A stretch of DNA of 64,000 bases, taken from positions 124,001-188,000 of the forward strand of contig LT907983.1 of assembly GCA_900230115.1 (NCBI GenBank), read 5' to 3'. Below are positions 8,058 through 17,283 of the stretch, piece by piece (the first letter of the stretch is position 1; each line of letters begins with the position of its first letter). Source of the DNA: Spirosomataceae bacterium TFI 002 (GTDB taxonomy: Bacteria; Bacteroidota; Bacteroidia; Cytophagales; Spirosomataceae). The notes below the pieces were generated by a model. The model ran no database searches. It was not told the origin of the DNA and worked only from the letters and a program-made list of their open reading frames with translations. The position numbers and the translations under genes were made by a program.

Positions 8058-10427
8058 TTATCCCCCAAAAACCTTTGTTATCACCTTTCCCTTCTTAATC
8101 TCAATCGGAATGGTTTCTTTCCCATTCACCAAATTAAAACTAGCATCGTGTTCCGCATGAATAGTTACTTTTGAAGGCTTATTATTTGCCCAGAAGATGT
8201 CAAAAACCAAGCCTCCACGAGCTTTGATACCAGTAATGTGCCCTTCTTTCCATTCGGCAGGTAGGGCTGGCAGCACACGAATAGTATTTTCTTCAAAAGA
8301 CTGCAAGAGCATTTCGGCCACGCCAGCGGTGTATCCAAAGTTTCCATCAATTTGGAAAGGTGGGTGCTCGTCAAAAAGGTTGTTAGCAATTGATTTCTTG
8401 AAAAGTAACTGAATATGTTCGTATGCCATGTCAGCATCAAAAAGACGGGCACTGCAATTGATCAACCAAGCTCTACTCCAACCAGGCCCTGCTCCACCAT
8501 TCTCCAGCCTAAAGTCTAGGGTTTTACGAACTGCTTTAAAAAGCTCAGGGCTATCATCAATAGAGATTGCTGTTCCTGGATGAAAACCATATAAATGAGA
8601 CATATGTCTGTGCCCCGGTTCAAGTTCTTCGTACTCCCTGTCCCATTCCAAAATTCTACCATCAGATCCGATTACAAACCCTGGACGAAGTTGTGCTTTT
8701 TGTGCTTTAACCTTTTGTACAAAAGCATTATCAATTTTTAGTATTTCACAGGCTTTTAAATAATTGCCAAAAACTTCATCTATCACTTGTTGATCCATTG
8801 CTGAACCCATTGTAGTAGCTACTTTATCACCTTTGGCATTGATAAATCTGTTTTCTGGAGAAGTAGACGGTGCCGAAACCAAGGTACCATCGCGAGGGTC
8901 TTCTATCAACCAAGAACTATAGAATTTCACCACTTCTTCTATTGCAGGATATGCCTCATTTCTCAAGAACTCTTCATCTTTGGTAAAGGCATAATGTTGC
9001 CAATAATGCTGCATGATCCATCCACCAGCTCCTATAGAACATCCCCAGTATGCGGTGTTAGCTCGCAACCATGTTGGCCCCCACAGGTCAGTGGCATGAG
9101 CAATAAAACTTCCCTCTGCTCCAAAATTAACCTTTGCTGTTGTTTTCCCATTTTCTACCAACCTATCCACATACTTAAAAAGCGGCGTATTTAACTCACT
9201 CAAGTTTGTGACATCAGCAGGCCAATAATTCATCTGAAGATTGATGTTTAGATGGTAATCTGCATTCCAAGGAGCTTCTATTTCTTTGTTCCAAAGTCCT
9301 TGTAGGTTGGCGGGATTTGTCCCCACTCTTGAACTACCAATGAGCAAGTAGCGACCATACTGAAAAAGCAATGCTTCTAATTCAGGGTCTTTATTATCTT
9401 GCTTCACAAGCTCTATTCGCTTGTTTGTTGGTAAGTTATCCAAAGACGACGTACCTAATTGAAGATGTACCCTGTCGTACAAACTTCTATGATCTTTAAT
9501 GTGTGAAGTCAATAATTTATCTACCGATTTCTTTTCCAAAGCAGCCAAATCCTTTTTGTTCTTAGCAGAAAAGTCGTCATGATAATACGACGAATTAGAA
9601 ACTAATAAAAAAGTAGCTTTCGTTACATTTTTCAATTCAAGTTGATCGCCCTTGGCAATCACTTTTCCTTTGAAATTTTTTACTTTTAATCTAGATTCAA
9701 ACTTTACACCTTCTGTAATTGGGTTTGGGTCATTTCTAAAAATAGCACCTCGCTGGGTCACCTCGCCCGTCATAGTCAATTGATTTCCTACAGCCTCTGT
9801 TTTGGCAGTTGCAGAACCATGATCCTCAGGGCGATTCATTTTAATAAAGCCATTTAGGCCATAGATAGACTCTGATTCTATTTCTATTACTATGGCATTA
9901 TCAGGATGAGATACAAAAGACCTTTCTGTAACCCAATTTCCATCAGCTTTGTATTTTACCGTGTGAACAGCATTACTAAGATTTAACTCTCTACGATAAT
10001 CCGTTATATTATTGTGATCTAGGGTTATAAATAGGTCACCCAAGGTTTGATGAGAACGCAATATGCTTTTGTTCGAAAAATTCTTGACAAAAAGTGAATC
10101 TGCAATTTTATTCTCTCCGTTTTCGAGTAATTCTCTAATTTCTTCCAAGTCTACTTTATTACCCGCAGGTTCAGTCCAACCTGTTTCTTTGGGCCACAAG
10201 GAATCATCATTAAGTTGAAAGTGTCCATTCACAGGATCACCAAAAGCCATAACACCTATTCTACCATTTCCAAGCGGCAAGGCTTCCATCCATTTGGTGG
10301 CTGGGGCATCATACCAAATTACATCATCCTTATAAGTAGTTGACTCTTCGATAGTCTGAAAAGAAGATGCAAGGTAAATTAAGCCAAAGAGTGGCAAGAG
10401 AAGGTTTTTGGTCTTTCTAAAATTCAT
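8058..10427 (-). CDS. GH95 alpha-L-fucosidase, secreted
   Basis: A 789-residue glycoside hydrolase family 95 enzyme with an N-terminal signal peptide (hydrophobic core at residues 9-22). The N-terminal beta-domain (LPLGNGRIGVM, about 50-60) leads into an (alpha/alpha)6 barrel. The barrel holds the expected catalytic residues: N394 and N396 in NINLQMNYW, the general acid E525 in SPENRF, and D694 in IDGNFGYT, corresponding to N421/N423, E566 and D766 of the Bifidobacterium AfcA enzyme. It should release terminal alpha-1,2-linked fucose (or galactose in some subgroups) by inversion. It stands alone with no SusC/D pair, next to the GIY-YIG island, and could cooperate with the sulfatases of this window on sulfated fucose-containing glycans (inference). 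Confidence 0.93.
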   Translation of the reverse strand: MNFRKTKNLLLPLFGLIYLASSFQTIEESTTYKDDVIWYDAPATKWMEALPLGNGRIGVMAFGDPVNGHFQLNDDSLWPKETGWTEPAGNKVDLEEIRELLENGENKIADSLFVKNFSNKSILRSHQTLGDLFITLDHNNITDYRRELNLSNAVHTVKYKADGNWVTERSFVSHPDNAIVIEIESESIYGLNGFIKMNRPEDHGSATAKTEAVGNQLTMTGEVTQRGAIFRNDPNPITEGVKFESRLKVKNFKGKVIAKGDQLELKNVTKATFLLVSNSSYYHDDFSAKNKKDLAALEKKSVDKLLTSHIKDHRSLYDRVHLQLGTSSLDNLPTNKRIELVKQDNKDPELEALLFQYGRYLLIGSSRVGTNPANLQGLWNKEIEAPWNADYHLNINLQMNYWPADVTNLSELNTPLFKYVDRLVENGKTTAKVNFGAEGSFIAHATDLWGPTWLRANTAYWGCSIGAGGWIMQHYWQHYAFTKDEEFLRNEAYPAIEEVVKFYSSWLIEDPRDGTLVSAPSTSPENRFINAKGDKVATTMGSAMDQQVIDEVFGNYLKACEILKIDNAFVQKVKAQKAQLRPGFVIGSDGRILEWDREYEELEPGHRHMSHLYGFHPGTAISIDDSPELFKAVRKTLDFRLENGGAGPGWSRAWLINCSARLFDADMAYEHIQLLFKKSIANNLFDEHPPFQIDGNFGYTAGVAEMLLQSFEENTIRVLPALPAEWKEGHITGIKARGGLVFDIFWANNKPSKVTIHAEHDASFNLVNGKETIPIEIKKGKVITKVFGG

Positions 10428-10649
10428 GGTAGGGTTTGTTCGGTTTTATACTCGAAATTCAATTAGAGATCAACTATTATTAAGCAGGGAAATCCATCTA
10501 AAATTCTACTGTTTCAGGGTTATTCAATTTGAAACAATCATGAGTGAATAAATGCTGCAGTGCAATTTATTAAAAATATTAATGAGCAGATTTAATAAAA
10601 TAAGAAAGAGAAATACTTGCCACAAAATTTTGAGAGAAGCAAATTTTCA

Positions 10650-11039
10650 TTAGTCAACTATGAACTCAAGATTAGCAGTTCCTGCATCTAGGTCAGTAAC
10701 AGTAACTTTATAAGTGTATTTACCTTTTTCGAGCAATTGCTCACCCACATAATCCACAGGCTGAATAGCGTAGGGCTTGTCCTTTATCTTAAAGCTAATG
10801 AAAGCATAGCGGTAAGCCTTTTCAAACCTACGGTAGGTCGATTTTTCTTTATTATCCAAAGACTCATAGGTATTCTCACCACCACTGGTATTAACGAAAA
10901 TATCTGTCATTATGAAACTAGTATTGTTCCATAACCGGATTTCAATATCTCCCGAACCAGTATACGCCGGAATGAACTTGTCACTTTTGCATGCGAGAGT
11001 CAAAAGGAGAAAACTGGTTAGGACAAAAAGTGATTTCAT
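10650..11039 (-). CDS. Small lipoprotein of unknown function
   Basis: A 129-residue protein with a clear lipoprotein signal (LTLAC, lipid Cys at 17). The mature part is predicted to be mostly beta-strand and has no recognised domain; the segment DIEIRLWNNTSFIMTDIFV near residues 31-49 and the C-terminal YKVTVTD stretch suggest an immunoglobulin-like sandwich. It lies 222 bp upstream of the fucosidase gene in the same orientation and may or may not share its transcript. No function is proposed. Confidence 0.7.
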   Translation of the reverse strand: MKSLFVLTSFLLLTLACKSDKFIPAYTGSGDIEIRLWNNTSFIMTDIFVNTSGGENTYESLDNKEKSTYRRFEKAYRYAFISFKIKDKPYAIQPVDYVGEQLLEKGKYTYKVTVTDLDAGTANLEFIVD

Positions 11040-11185
11040 ATAAACTTAGGACACACTATTTAAGGAAATGGTTGGGGAGAAATTCCTTTTTTGGCGAATA
11101 TAGCTTGATAATTGACCACATAGCAAGTTCAATTGAACTTATTAATCTATTTGCTGTTTAGCTTAAAACCACTAAGTATATAGAA

Positions 11186-11752
11186 ATGATAGACTTTATA
11201 TTTGAACCTTGGCCATGGTACGTGGCCGGACCCATTATAGGGCTTACGGTTCCCCTCCTACTAATATTAGGAAACAAAACATTTGGCATTTCAAATAGCC
11301 TCAGACACACTTGTGCGGCACTTTTCCCGTCCAATATTCCATTCTTTAACTACAATTGGAAAAAAGAACAATGGATTTTCTTTTTTGCATTTGGAATTAT
11401 GGCCGGAGCTTTTATTGCTGTTAATTTTTTGAGCAATGGTAATGATGTAGCTATCAGCGAGGCAACTAAAATAGATTTGAGAGCACTAGGAATTAATAAT
11501 TTTGACGGCTTACTTCCAGTAGAAATTTTTAGCATTTCAGAATTACTGAGCCTAAAAGGGTTTTTCTTTGTTGTTTTTGGGGGATTTCTCGTTGGCTTCG
11601 GTACGAGGTATGCTGGTGGCTGTACAAGTGGACATGCCATCATGGGCCTTTCTAATCTTCAATGGCCTTCTTTGGTTGCAACCATCTGTTTTATGGTTGG
11701 GGGAATTTTCATGACCCACGCTATCCTTCCATTCATCTTTAAATTGATTTAA
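11186..11752 (+). CDS. YeeE/YedE family sulfur transporter, first half
   Basis: A 188-residue membrane protein with about five hydrophobic segments and the YeeE/YedE signature GGCTSGH (C146) near the C-terminus; a second cysteine, C43, lies in the HTCAALFP segment. Proteins of this family import thiosulfate (TsuA) or are predicted to move other sulfur compounds through conserved cysteines. In Bacteroidota and many other bacteria the transporter is split into two genes, as here: the partner begins 2 nt after this stop. The start is an ATG with a hydrophobic N-terminus directly behind it. Confidence 0.88.
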   Translation: MIDFIFEPWPWYVAGPIIGLTVPLLLILGNKTFGISNSLRHTCAALFPSNIPFFNYNWKKEQWIFFFAFGIMAGAFIAVNFLSNGNDVAISEATKIDLRALGINNFDGLLPVEIFSISELLSLKGFFFVVFGGFLVGFGTRYAGGCTSGHAIMGLSNLQWPSLVATICFMVGGIFMTHAILPFIFKLI

Positions 11753-11754
11753 TC

Positions 11755-12225
11755 GTGTCAAAAACTATAAAAGGTAATAAACTTCCACACCTAGATCAAA
11801 ATCCTGAAAAGTTCAGTAAAAACCTCAAATACATTATTGGAGGCTTATTATTTGGTCTTGTACTTATCAAAAGTGAAGTTGTTTCTTGGTTCAGAATCCA
11901 AGAGATGTTTCGCTTCCAAAGCTTTCACATGTATGGTGTAATAGGCTCTGCCGTGATTACAGGTATAATTAGTGTTTGGTTGCTCAAAAAGTTTAAGGTT
12001 AAAGCCTTGAATGGACTTGAAATCAACATCAAACCTAAAGTATTTAACAAAGGTCAGATCTACGGTGGATTACTGTTTGGTTTTGGCTGGGCTTTAACTG
12101 GAGCTTGTCCAGGTCCTATATATGCTCAAATAGGTGCTGGTTTTTTAACTGCGATCATCACGTTTCTAAGTGCCCTTTCAGGAGTTTGGATCTACGGAAG
12201 GTTCCGTCACAAACTGCCACACTAA
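11755..12225 (+). CDS. YeeE/YedE family sulfur transporter, second half
   Basis: A 156-residue membrane protein starting at GTG, 2 nt behind the first half, so the two are coupled. Four hydrophobic segments (about 26-40, 59-77, 101-116, 124-145) and the motif GACPGPIYAQIG (C118) identify the C-terminal YeeE/YedE unit. With the upstream gene it should make one heteromeric channel or carrier for thiosulfate-like sulfur. No rhodanese or persulfide dioxygenase is adjacent; the metallo-beta-lactamase-fold gene 1 kb downstream is not a persulfide dioxygenase by its motifs. Confidence 0.88.
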   Translation: MSKTIKGNKLPHLDQNPEKFSKNLKYIIGGLLFGLVLIKSEVVSWFRIQEMFRFQSFHMYGVIGSAVITGIISVWLLKKFKVKALNGLEINIKPKVFNKGQIYGGLLFGFGWALTGACPGPIYAQIGAGFLTAIITFLSALSGVWIYGRFRHKLPH

Positions 12226-12269
12226 GTATTTTTTTTAATTATCTTAGCTCTATAATTTGTTTAAAACTT

Positions 12270-12749
12270 ATGAAATCGATCAAAATAGAGCTCAAATGGG
12301 CAATCATTTTTTCAGTAGTTATGCTGCTGTGGATGGTGCTAGAGAAAACCCTCGGTTGGCATGACAAACTGATAGCGAAGCATGCAGTTTATACTAATTT
12401 CTTTGCTCCCATTGCCATTCTTGTTTACGTCTTTGCTTTATTGGATAAAAAAAAGAGTTTGGGAGGAGAAATGGGTTTCAAAACTGCCTTTGTATCTGGT
12501 TCTATAATTTCTATGCTGGTTGCACTTATTAGCCCTTTGGCACAATATATTACGCACAATTACATCACACCTGATTTCTTTACAAATGTGCAAACCTATG
12601 CGGTTGAGAGTGGAAACATGAACATTGAAGAAGCTAAAGCATATTTCAATTTCAAAGGATATGTTTACCAGTCATTTATAGGTGCACTACTTATGGGAAT
12701 TGCTACCACAGCTATTGTGGCGATTTTTGTGCGGTCAAAAAATAAATAA
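12270..12749 (+). CDS. DUF4199 membrane protein
   Basis: A 159-residue protein with four hydrophobic helices and features of DUF4199: KIELKWAIIFSVVMLLWM at the N-terminus, LEKTLGWHD, ITPDFFTN in the middle and EEAKAYFNFKGYVYQS before the last helix. The function of the family, which is largely restricted to Bacteroidota, is unknown. The ATG at 12270 was chosen because the frame upstream runs over the preceding transporter gene and has no membrane-protein character. It lies 44 nt after the YeeE pair and may be cotranscribed. Confidence 0.8.
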   Translation: MKSIKIELKWAIIFSVVMLLWMVLEKTLGWHDKLIAKHAVYTNFFAPIAILVYVFALLDKKKSLGGEMGFKTAFVSGSIISMLVALISPLAQYITHNYITPDFFTNVQTYAVESGNMNIEEAKAYFNFKGYVYQSFIGALLMGIATTAIVAIFVRSKNK

Positions 12750-12755
12750 GATACC

Positions 12756-12783
12756 AAAATCTGTGTTAATCCGTGGTGAATAT
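12756..12783. repeat. Isolated repeat-like fragment
   Basis: The sequence AAAATCTGTGTTAATCCGTGG resembles a short repeat often seen between genes in Bacteroidota (from memory) and loosely matches CCGTGTTTATCTGCG in the 112-bp array at the right end of this window. Only one copy is seen here, so this is a weak call. Confidence 0.3.
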
Positions 12784-12904
12784 ACCTTGCCATTATCTCT
12801 GCCCGACAGACATCACACTCACATATGATTTTGCAAAAAAGGATGTAATAGATCGAAATATGTTTCTATATTGATCATAGAAACCGTTGGAATTGTAATT
12901 TTGA

Positions 12905-13132
12905 AAGAAACCCTTTATAGAAAAATTTTGGATTATAACAGGATTGCTTTTTTTAGGAAGTACCTTCTTCTTTTGGAGAATTACCAAGGATTTTTTTTAA
13001 AAAAAGTATGACAAAAAGGTTAGGAAAATTTCAGGTGTGAGACTTTATTACTGGCAGGCTCTCTTTTTAGCGAGTTACACAATTACACTTCTTGTTATGT
13101 TTCTTTTAAACAAGACTAACCTTTTGACTTGA
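12905..13132 (+). pseudogene. Broken small membrane-protein gene
   Basis: In one frame, 75 codons from 12905 to a TGA at 13130-13132 read KKPFIEKFWIITGLLFLG and so on, with two hydrophobic helices (about codons 8-24 and 51-68, the second in WQALFLASYTITLLVMFLL) separated by a lysine-rich link. The frame is broken only by a TAA at 12998-13000 and lacks an ATG: a TGA stands directly before the first Lys codon. The amino-acid composition fits a real two-helix membrane protein that has decayed. No family is recognised. The rest of the 12750-13272 interval shows no gene. Confidence 0.4.
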
Positions 13133-13258
13133 TATAAAACGGTCGCCAAGAATAAACAAGTATCAAAGCCTTTGTATGTGAAAACACAGTTAAGGGTCAC
13201 GGCAAAGATCGAGAATCTGTTCATTTTAATAATAGATCGCAATTGTTTAGCGAAATCT

Positions 13259-13266
13259 TATCTTTG
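13259..13266 (+). promoter_or_regulatory. Candidate -7 element (TATCTTTG)
   Basis: TATCTTTG matches the Bacteroidota -7 consensus TAnnTTTG and ends 6 nt before the ATG of the metallo-beta-lactamase-fold gene, which would give a leaderless or nearly leaderless mRNA. No convincing -33 TTTG lies at the usual spacing. Confidence 0.3.
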
Positions 13267-13272
13267 TAAGAT

Positions 13273-14118
13273 ATGAAGCTGTCAGTAATTGATTCTGGGA
13301 ATTTTAAGTTGGATGGTGGAGCAATGTTCGGCGTTGTTCCTAAAGTACTTTGGTCAAAACAAATCCCTGCGGATGATCTCAATTTATGCTCATGGAAAAT
13401 GAGATGCCTACTTATTGAAGATGGCAACAGATTGATATTGGTCGACACTGGAATGGGTGACAAACAATCTGACAAATGGCTATCTTACTATTATAGGCAT
13501 GGCGATGGTGACCTCATTCATAATATTCGATGTCAGGGCTATCACGAAAGTCAGGTTACTGATGTAATTTTAAGTCATTTACACTTTGATCACGCTGGTG
13601 GAGCTGTTTCTTGGAACAAAGATAAAACTGGTTACCAACCAACTTTTGAAAATGCGAAATACTGGACACATTCCGCACACTGGCAGTGGGCAACTGAACC
13701 AAACGATAGAGAAAAAGCTACTTTCTTGACTGAAAACATTCTTCCTCTTCAAGAACACGAACAGCTATATTTTATAGATAAAGTTGATCAGCCTTTTGAA
13801 AACATTGAATTTCGATTGGCCGATGGGCATACAGAGAAGATGTTAATGCCATTGATTAATACTGGTTCTCAAAAAGTCCTTTTTATAGCAGACACAATTC
13901 CTTCTCATGCCCATGTACATATTCCATATTGTATGGGTTATGATGTGCGACCACTACAAACCATGATTGAAAAGAAGTCGCTTCTGAAAGAAGTTATTGA
14001 TAACGATTATCTTGTTTATTACGATCATGACCCATTTTTTGATGTCTCCAAAATTGAACTAACCGCCAAAGGATATAGAGCAGTTGACGGAGGATCACTC
14101 AAATCTTACTTAGGATAA
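13273..14118 (+). CDS. Metallo-beta-lactamase-fold hydrolase
   Basis: A 281-residue protein with the signature H102-L-H104-F-D106-H107 followed by AGG, a preceding VDTGMG loop (58-62), a conserved DGHTE near 189-193 and a later IADTIPSHAHVH block that supplies further metal ligands. The pattern fits the lactonase/glyoxalase-II-like part of the superfamily (binuclear zinc hydrolases) rather than beta-lactamases. No signal peptide is visible, so it is cytoplasmic. The last base of its stop codon is the first base of the ATG of the patatin gene, implying translational coupling. The substrate is unknown; lactones or thioesters are plausible. Confidence 0.88.
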   Translation: MKLSVIDSGNFKLDGGAMFGVVPKVLWSKQIPADDLNLCSWKMRCLLIEDGNRLILVDTGMGDKQSDKWLSYYYRHGDGDLIHNIRCQGYHESQVTDVILSHLHFDHAGGAVSWNKDKTGYQPTFENAKYWTHSAHWQWATEPNDREKATFLTENILPLQEHEQLYFIDKVDQPFENIEFRLADGHTEKMLMPLINTGSQKVLFIADTIPSHAHVHIPYCMGYDVRPLQTMIEKKSLLKEVIDNDYLVYYDHDPFFDVSKIELTAKGYRAVDGGSLKSYLG

Positions 14119-14888
14119 TGAGTAACCTAAAAATAGGACTGTGTCTTTCAGGAGGTGGAAGTAGAGGATTTGCACACTTAGGAGTGTTGCAAGCAATGGA
14201 TGAACTTGGTATTAAACCAACAATGATTTCTGGCTCAAGTGCAGGTGCACTTGTTGCAGCTATTTATGCCCAAGGAGTTTCTCCACAAGATGCTTTTGAA
14301 CAGTTATCCAAAATAAGCGTAGTTCGTAATCTTCGTTTTGCTTTCAATAAGTTTGGATTATTTAAGCTAGATAAGGCAACCGAAATTTTAAAAAAAATGG
14401 TCCCTCACAATTCTTTTGAAGGACTCAAAATACCAATTGCTGTTTGTGCGACTCACATAGGTAAAGGAAAAGCTACCTATTTTACACATGGTGAACTTTG
14501 TCAGGCAGTAATGGCTTCTTGTGCAATTCCTGGCTTATTTTCACCAGTTAATATCAACGGCAAAAAGTTTGTAGATGGTGGTATCATTGACAACCTTCCA
14601 CTTGAACCATTGAAAGAAACTTGCAACTACTTTATTGGCGTAAATATTACCCCATTCGAAAGGAAATTGCCGGTACGTTCTGCCAAAGACATATTTTTAA
14701 AATCACTTTACATTAGCATAGATCACCAAACTAGAGAAAAAGCTAGAGAATTTGATTTAATGATAGAACCCAAAAACATTGTAAGGTTCAACGGCCTGAG
14801 TATGAAGCGGGCACAAGAGATTTTTGATACAGGATATCAAGAAGCATTAGTAGTTTTGAAAGATTTAAAAAACATGGAGACTAAATAA
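14118..14888 (+). CDS. Patatin-like phospholipase
   Basis: A 256-residue patatin-family acyl hydrolase. The oxyanion loop is G12-G-G-S-R-G17, the nucleophile is S41 in G39-S-S-A-G43 and the catalytic dyad Asp is D153 in DGG. This is the short single-domain bacterial type (RssA-like) without a signal peptide. It would cleave acyl esters of lipids in the cytoplasm or at the inner membrane. Its ATG overlaps the stop of the preceding hydrolase gene, so the two probably act in one pathway. Confidence 0.92.
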   Translation: MSNLKIGLCLSGGGSRGFAHLGVLQAMDELGIKPTMISGSSAGALVAAIYAQGVSPQDAFEQLSKISVVRNLRFAFNKFGLFKLDKATEILKKMVPHNSFEGLKIPIAVCATHIGKGKATYFTHGELCQAVMASCAIPGLFSPVNINGKKFVDGGIIDNLPLEPLKETCNYFIGVNITPFERKLPVRSAKDIFLKSLYISIDHQTREKAREFDLMIEPKNIVRFNGLSMKRAQEIFDTGYQEALVVLKDLKNMETK

Positions 14889-14953
14889 TAATTTGAATTG
14901 AAATATAGCATAAAGGGATTAATTCCTATTTTAGCTATTGTAAGAAAATCAAT

Positions 14954-15448
14954 ATGGAAAGAAGAAAAGCAATTCAAAAATTAGGTTTAGGATTTGGGGC
15001 ATTATTAAGCCTTCCTTCTTGGGCGAATTCTTGGAATCAAGACAAGTTTGCTTTTGAAGGCAATAGCATTTTAGAAGGTTTAGTAGAAGCAATAATTCCT
15101 GAAGGTGACCAACCAGGTGCTAAATCAATAGGAGCACATCTGTTTGTTGAAAGAATGGTCAAAGATTGTTATGATGAAAACACAAATGCTATCTTCTTTG
15201 ACAACTTGACCAAAGTCAGTTTGATGGCGGAAGAACTCAAAAATAAAAAGATAGAGGCGACGAGTTTACAAGAACGAATTGATATACTCAGGCTTTTTGA
15301 AGACTCAATTCTTAAAGAAGATAGTAGCTTTTATGACTTGTTGAAGCGACTAACAATTCAAGCATATACCAACTCGGAGTTTTACCTTACAAAATACCGT
15401 GATTACGAAATGGCACCAGGTTTTTTCCATGGCTGCGTAGTAATATAA
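14954..15448 (+). CDS. Gluconate 2-dehydrogenase subunit 3 family protein
   Basis: A 164-residue protein with a Tat-like N-terminus (E2-R-R-K-A) and hydrophobic core, followed by the subunit-3 domain (LVEAIIPEGDQPGAKSIGAH at about 41-60, ending GFFHGCV). In the known membrane-bound gluconate and sorbitol dehydrogenases the small subunit escorts the flavoprotein through the Tat pathway. The adjacent GMC oxidoreductase gene, 23 nt downstream, lacks its own signal peptide, which fits this hitch-hiking arrangement. The substrate of the pair is unknown. Confidence 0.88.
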   Translation: MERRKAIQKLGLGFGALLSLPSWANSWNQDKFAFEGNSILEGLVEAIIPEGDQPGAKSIGAHLFVERMVKDCYDENTNAIFFDNLTKVSLMAEELKNKKIEATSLQERIDILRLFEDSILKEDSSFYDLLKRLTIQAYTNSEFYLTKYRDYEMAPGFFHGCVVI

Positions 15449-15471
15449 TTCAACCAAAAACGAAAAAGAAA

Positions 15472-17190
15472 TTGTCATTATTAAATATAAAATCAGCCAA
15501 GAAACAGAAATTCGATGCCATTGTGGTAGGATCTGGAATAAGTGGAGGCTGGGCAGCAAAAGAACTTTGTGATGCTGGACTAAAAACCCTCGTTCTCGAG
15601 CGTGGTAAAGATGTGAAGCATTTGGTAGATTACCCTACTACACTCATGAATCCTTGGGAGTTTGAGCATGGAGGTCGTATCACCAAAGAAATGAGAGATG
15701 CGAATCCTATTGCCAGCAAATGCTATGCATTCAATGAAGACGCTCAGCATTTCTTTGTCAAGGACGATCATCACCCATACATACAAGAGAAGCCTTTTGA
15801 CTGGGTACGTGGATATCAAACAGGTGGAAAATCTCTCATGTGGGCTCGTGGAACTCAACGATGGAGTCACTTTGACTTCGAAGGACCAGACCGTGATGGT
15901 TTTGATGTAAAATGGCCTATCACTTATGATGAACTCGCACCATGGTACGATCACGTAGAATATTTCGCAGGAATAAGCGGAAACAAGGATGGGCTTGAGC
16001 AATTACCTGATGGTGACTTTTTGCCAGCTTTTGAGCAATCGTGTGTAGAGAAACACTTCTCGCAACAAATGAAAACACACTATGGCGGCTCACGTCCCGT
16101 AATTGCAAGTCGCTGTGCTCACCTCACCGAACCTCGTGAAATTCATTACCAACAGGGAAGAGGTCGTTGTATGAGAAGAAACTTATGTCAACGAGGCTGT
16201 CCGTATGGTGGCTATTTTAGTAGCAACTCCTCTACCCTACCATGGGCAGAAAAGACGGGCAACATGACATTGCGAAACAATTCGGTTGTACACTCAATTA
16301 TTTATAATGAGCGAAAAAACAAGGCTGTAGGGGTTAGAATAATTGATTCAGAAACAAACGAAGAAATAGAGTTTTATGCAAAAGTAATTTTCATGAATGC
16401 CTCTACTATCAATACGAATATAGTTTTGCTAAATTCTAAGTCTAATCGTTTTCCAAATGGATTAGGAAACGACAATGGACTTATGGGACAATACATTCAC
16501 TTTCATAACTTCACCACTAGCATCTCCGCAGAATACGACGGAATGTTAGATAAAACTACAGCTGGAAACAACCCAGGCGGAAGTTATATCCCAAGGTTTA
16601 GAAACTTGAGAGAACAGGAAACTGACTTCTTGAGAGGTTATGCAGCTGGTTTCAGTGCAAGAAGAGCCATTTCTACCAATACTGAAGGACTTGGTGAAGA
16701 ATTGAAAGCCAACCTTCTGAAAAAAGAGCTTGGAAACTGGAGAGTTGGGTCTCACTTTATGGGTGAAACCATACCAAAAGCTACCAATTACGTAAAGTTA
16801 GACACTGAGCAAACTGACCAATGGGGAGTTCCATTGGCGAGGTTATCTGTTTCCCTTGATGATAACGACGAAAAAATGGGAGAAGATTATCGTCAGCAAA
16901 TGACCGAAATGTATACAAAAGCTGGATTTACAAATATCAAAACATACAAAAAAACTGATTGGAATCCTGGCTTAGATATTCATGAAATGGGTGGAGTTTT
17001 AATGGGTACCGATCCAGCAACTTCTCAGTTAAACAAATTCAATCAATTGCACCATTGCAAAAATGTATTTGTAACTGATGGAGCTTGTATGACAAGTAAT
17101 TCAACTCAAAATCCATCGCTAACTTACATGGCAATTACCGCAAGAGCGGTAAATTATGCAGTGAGTGCATTGAAGAAAAGAGATCTGTAA
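15472..17190 (+). CDS. GMC-family FAD oxidoreductase
   Basis: A 572-residue glucose-methanol-choline oxidoreductase starting at TTG. The dinucleotide-binding motif is G20-S-G-I-S-G-G26 (VVGSGISGGWAAKEL); QTGGKSLMW and the C-terminal DGACMTSNSTQNPSLT block carrying the active-site Asn and substrate pocket are typical of the gluconate-dehydrogenase-like branch. It also has the cysteine-containing CMRRNLCQRGCPYGG segment found in this branch. There is no signal peptide; export is presumed to rely on the subunit-3 protein encoded just upstream. The pair would oxidise a sugar or polyol in the periplasm and pass electrons to the respiratory chain; no cytochrome subunit is adjacent. Confidence 0.92.
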   Translation: MSLLNIKSAKKQKFDAIVVGSGISGGWAAKELCDAGLKTLVLERGKDVKHLVDYPTTLMNPWEFEHGGRITKEMRDANPIASKCYAFNEDAQHFFVKDDHHPYIQEKPFDWVRGYQTGGKSLMWARGTQRWSHFDFEGPDRDGFDVKWPITYDELAPWYDHVEYFAGISGNKDGLEQLPDGDFLPAFEQSCVEKHFSQQMKTHYGGSRPVIASRCAHLTEPREIHYQQGRGRCMRRNLCQRGCPYGGYFSSNSSTLPWAEKTGNMTLRNNSVVHSIIYNERKNKAVGVRIIDSETNEEIEFYAKVIFMNASTINTNIVLLNSKSNRFPNGLGNDNGLMGQYIHFHNFTTSISAEYDGMLDKTTAGNNPGGSYIPRFRNLREQETDFLRGYAAGFSARRAISTNTEGLGEELKANLLKKELGNWRVGSHFMGETIPKATNYVKLDTEQTDQWGVPLARLSVSLDDNDEKMGEDYRQQMTEMYTKAGFTNIKTYKKTDWNPGLDIHEMGGVLMGTDPATSQLNKFNQLHHCKNVFVTDGACMTSNSTQNPSLTYMAITARAVNYAVSALKKRDL

Positions 17191-17235
17191 ACCAACTATA
17201 ATACGACGCTCTTTAGCAATTGGCACTAAATTGGA

Positions 17236-17243
17236 TAATTTTG
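17236..17243 (+). promoter_or_regulatory. Candidate -7 element upstream of the SprE-like gene
   Basis: TAATTTTG fits TAnnTTTG. A TTTA at 17212-17215 (one mismatch to the -33 TTTG) lies 20 nt upstream. The start codon is 41 nt downstream. Confidence 0.4.
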
Positions 17244-17283
17244 AATTAACTCAATCGTTTCTATTACACATAAACAAAGCAAT

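Noticed and set aside
12105-12269. 5' extension of the DUF4199 gene
   Set aside because: This part overlaps the second YeeE gene in another frame and lacks membrane character; the family start is at 12270.
12793-12987. Minus-strand 64-codon frame
   Set aside because: It is antisense to the more protein-like decayed frame and has low-complexity composition.
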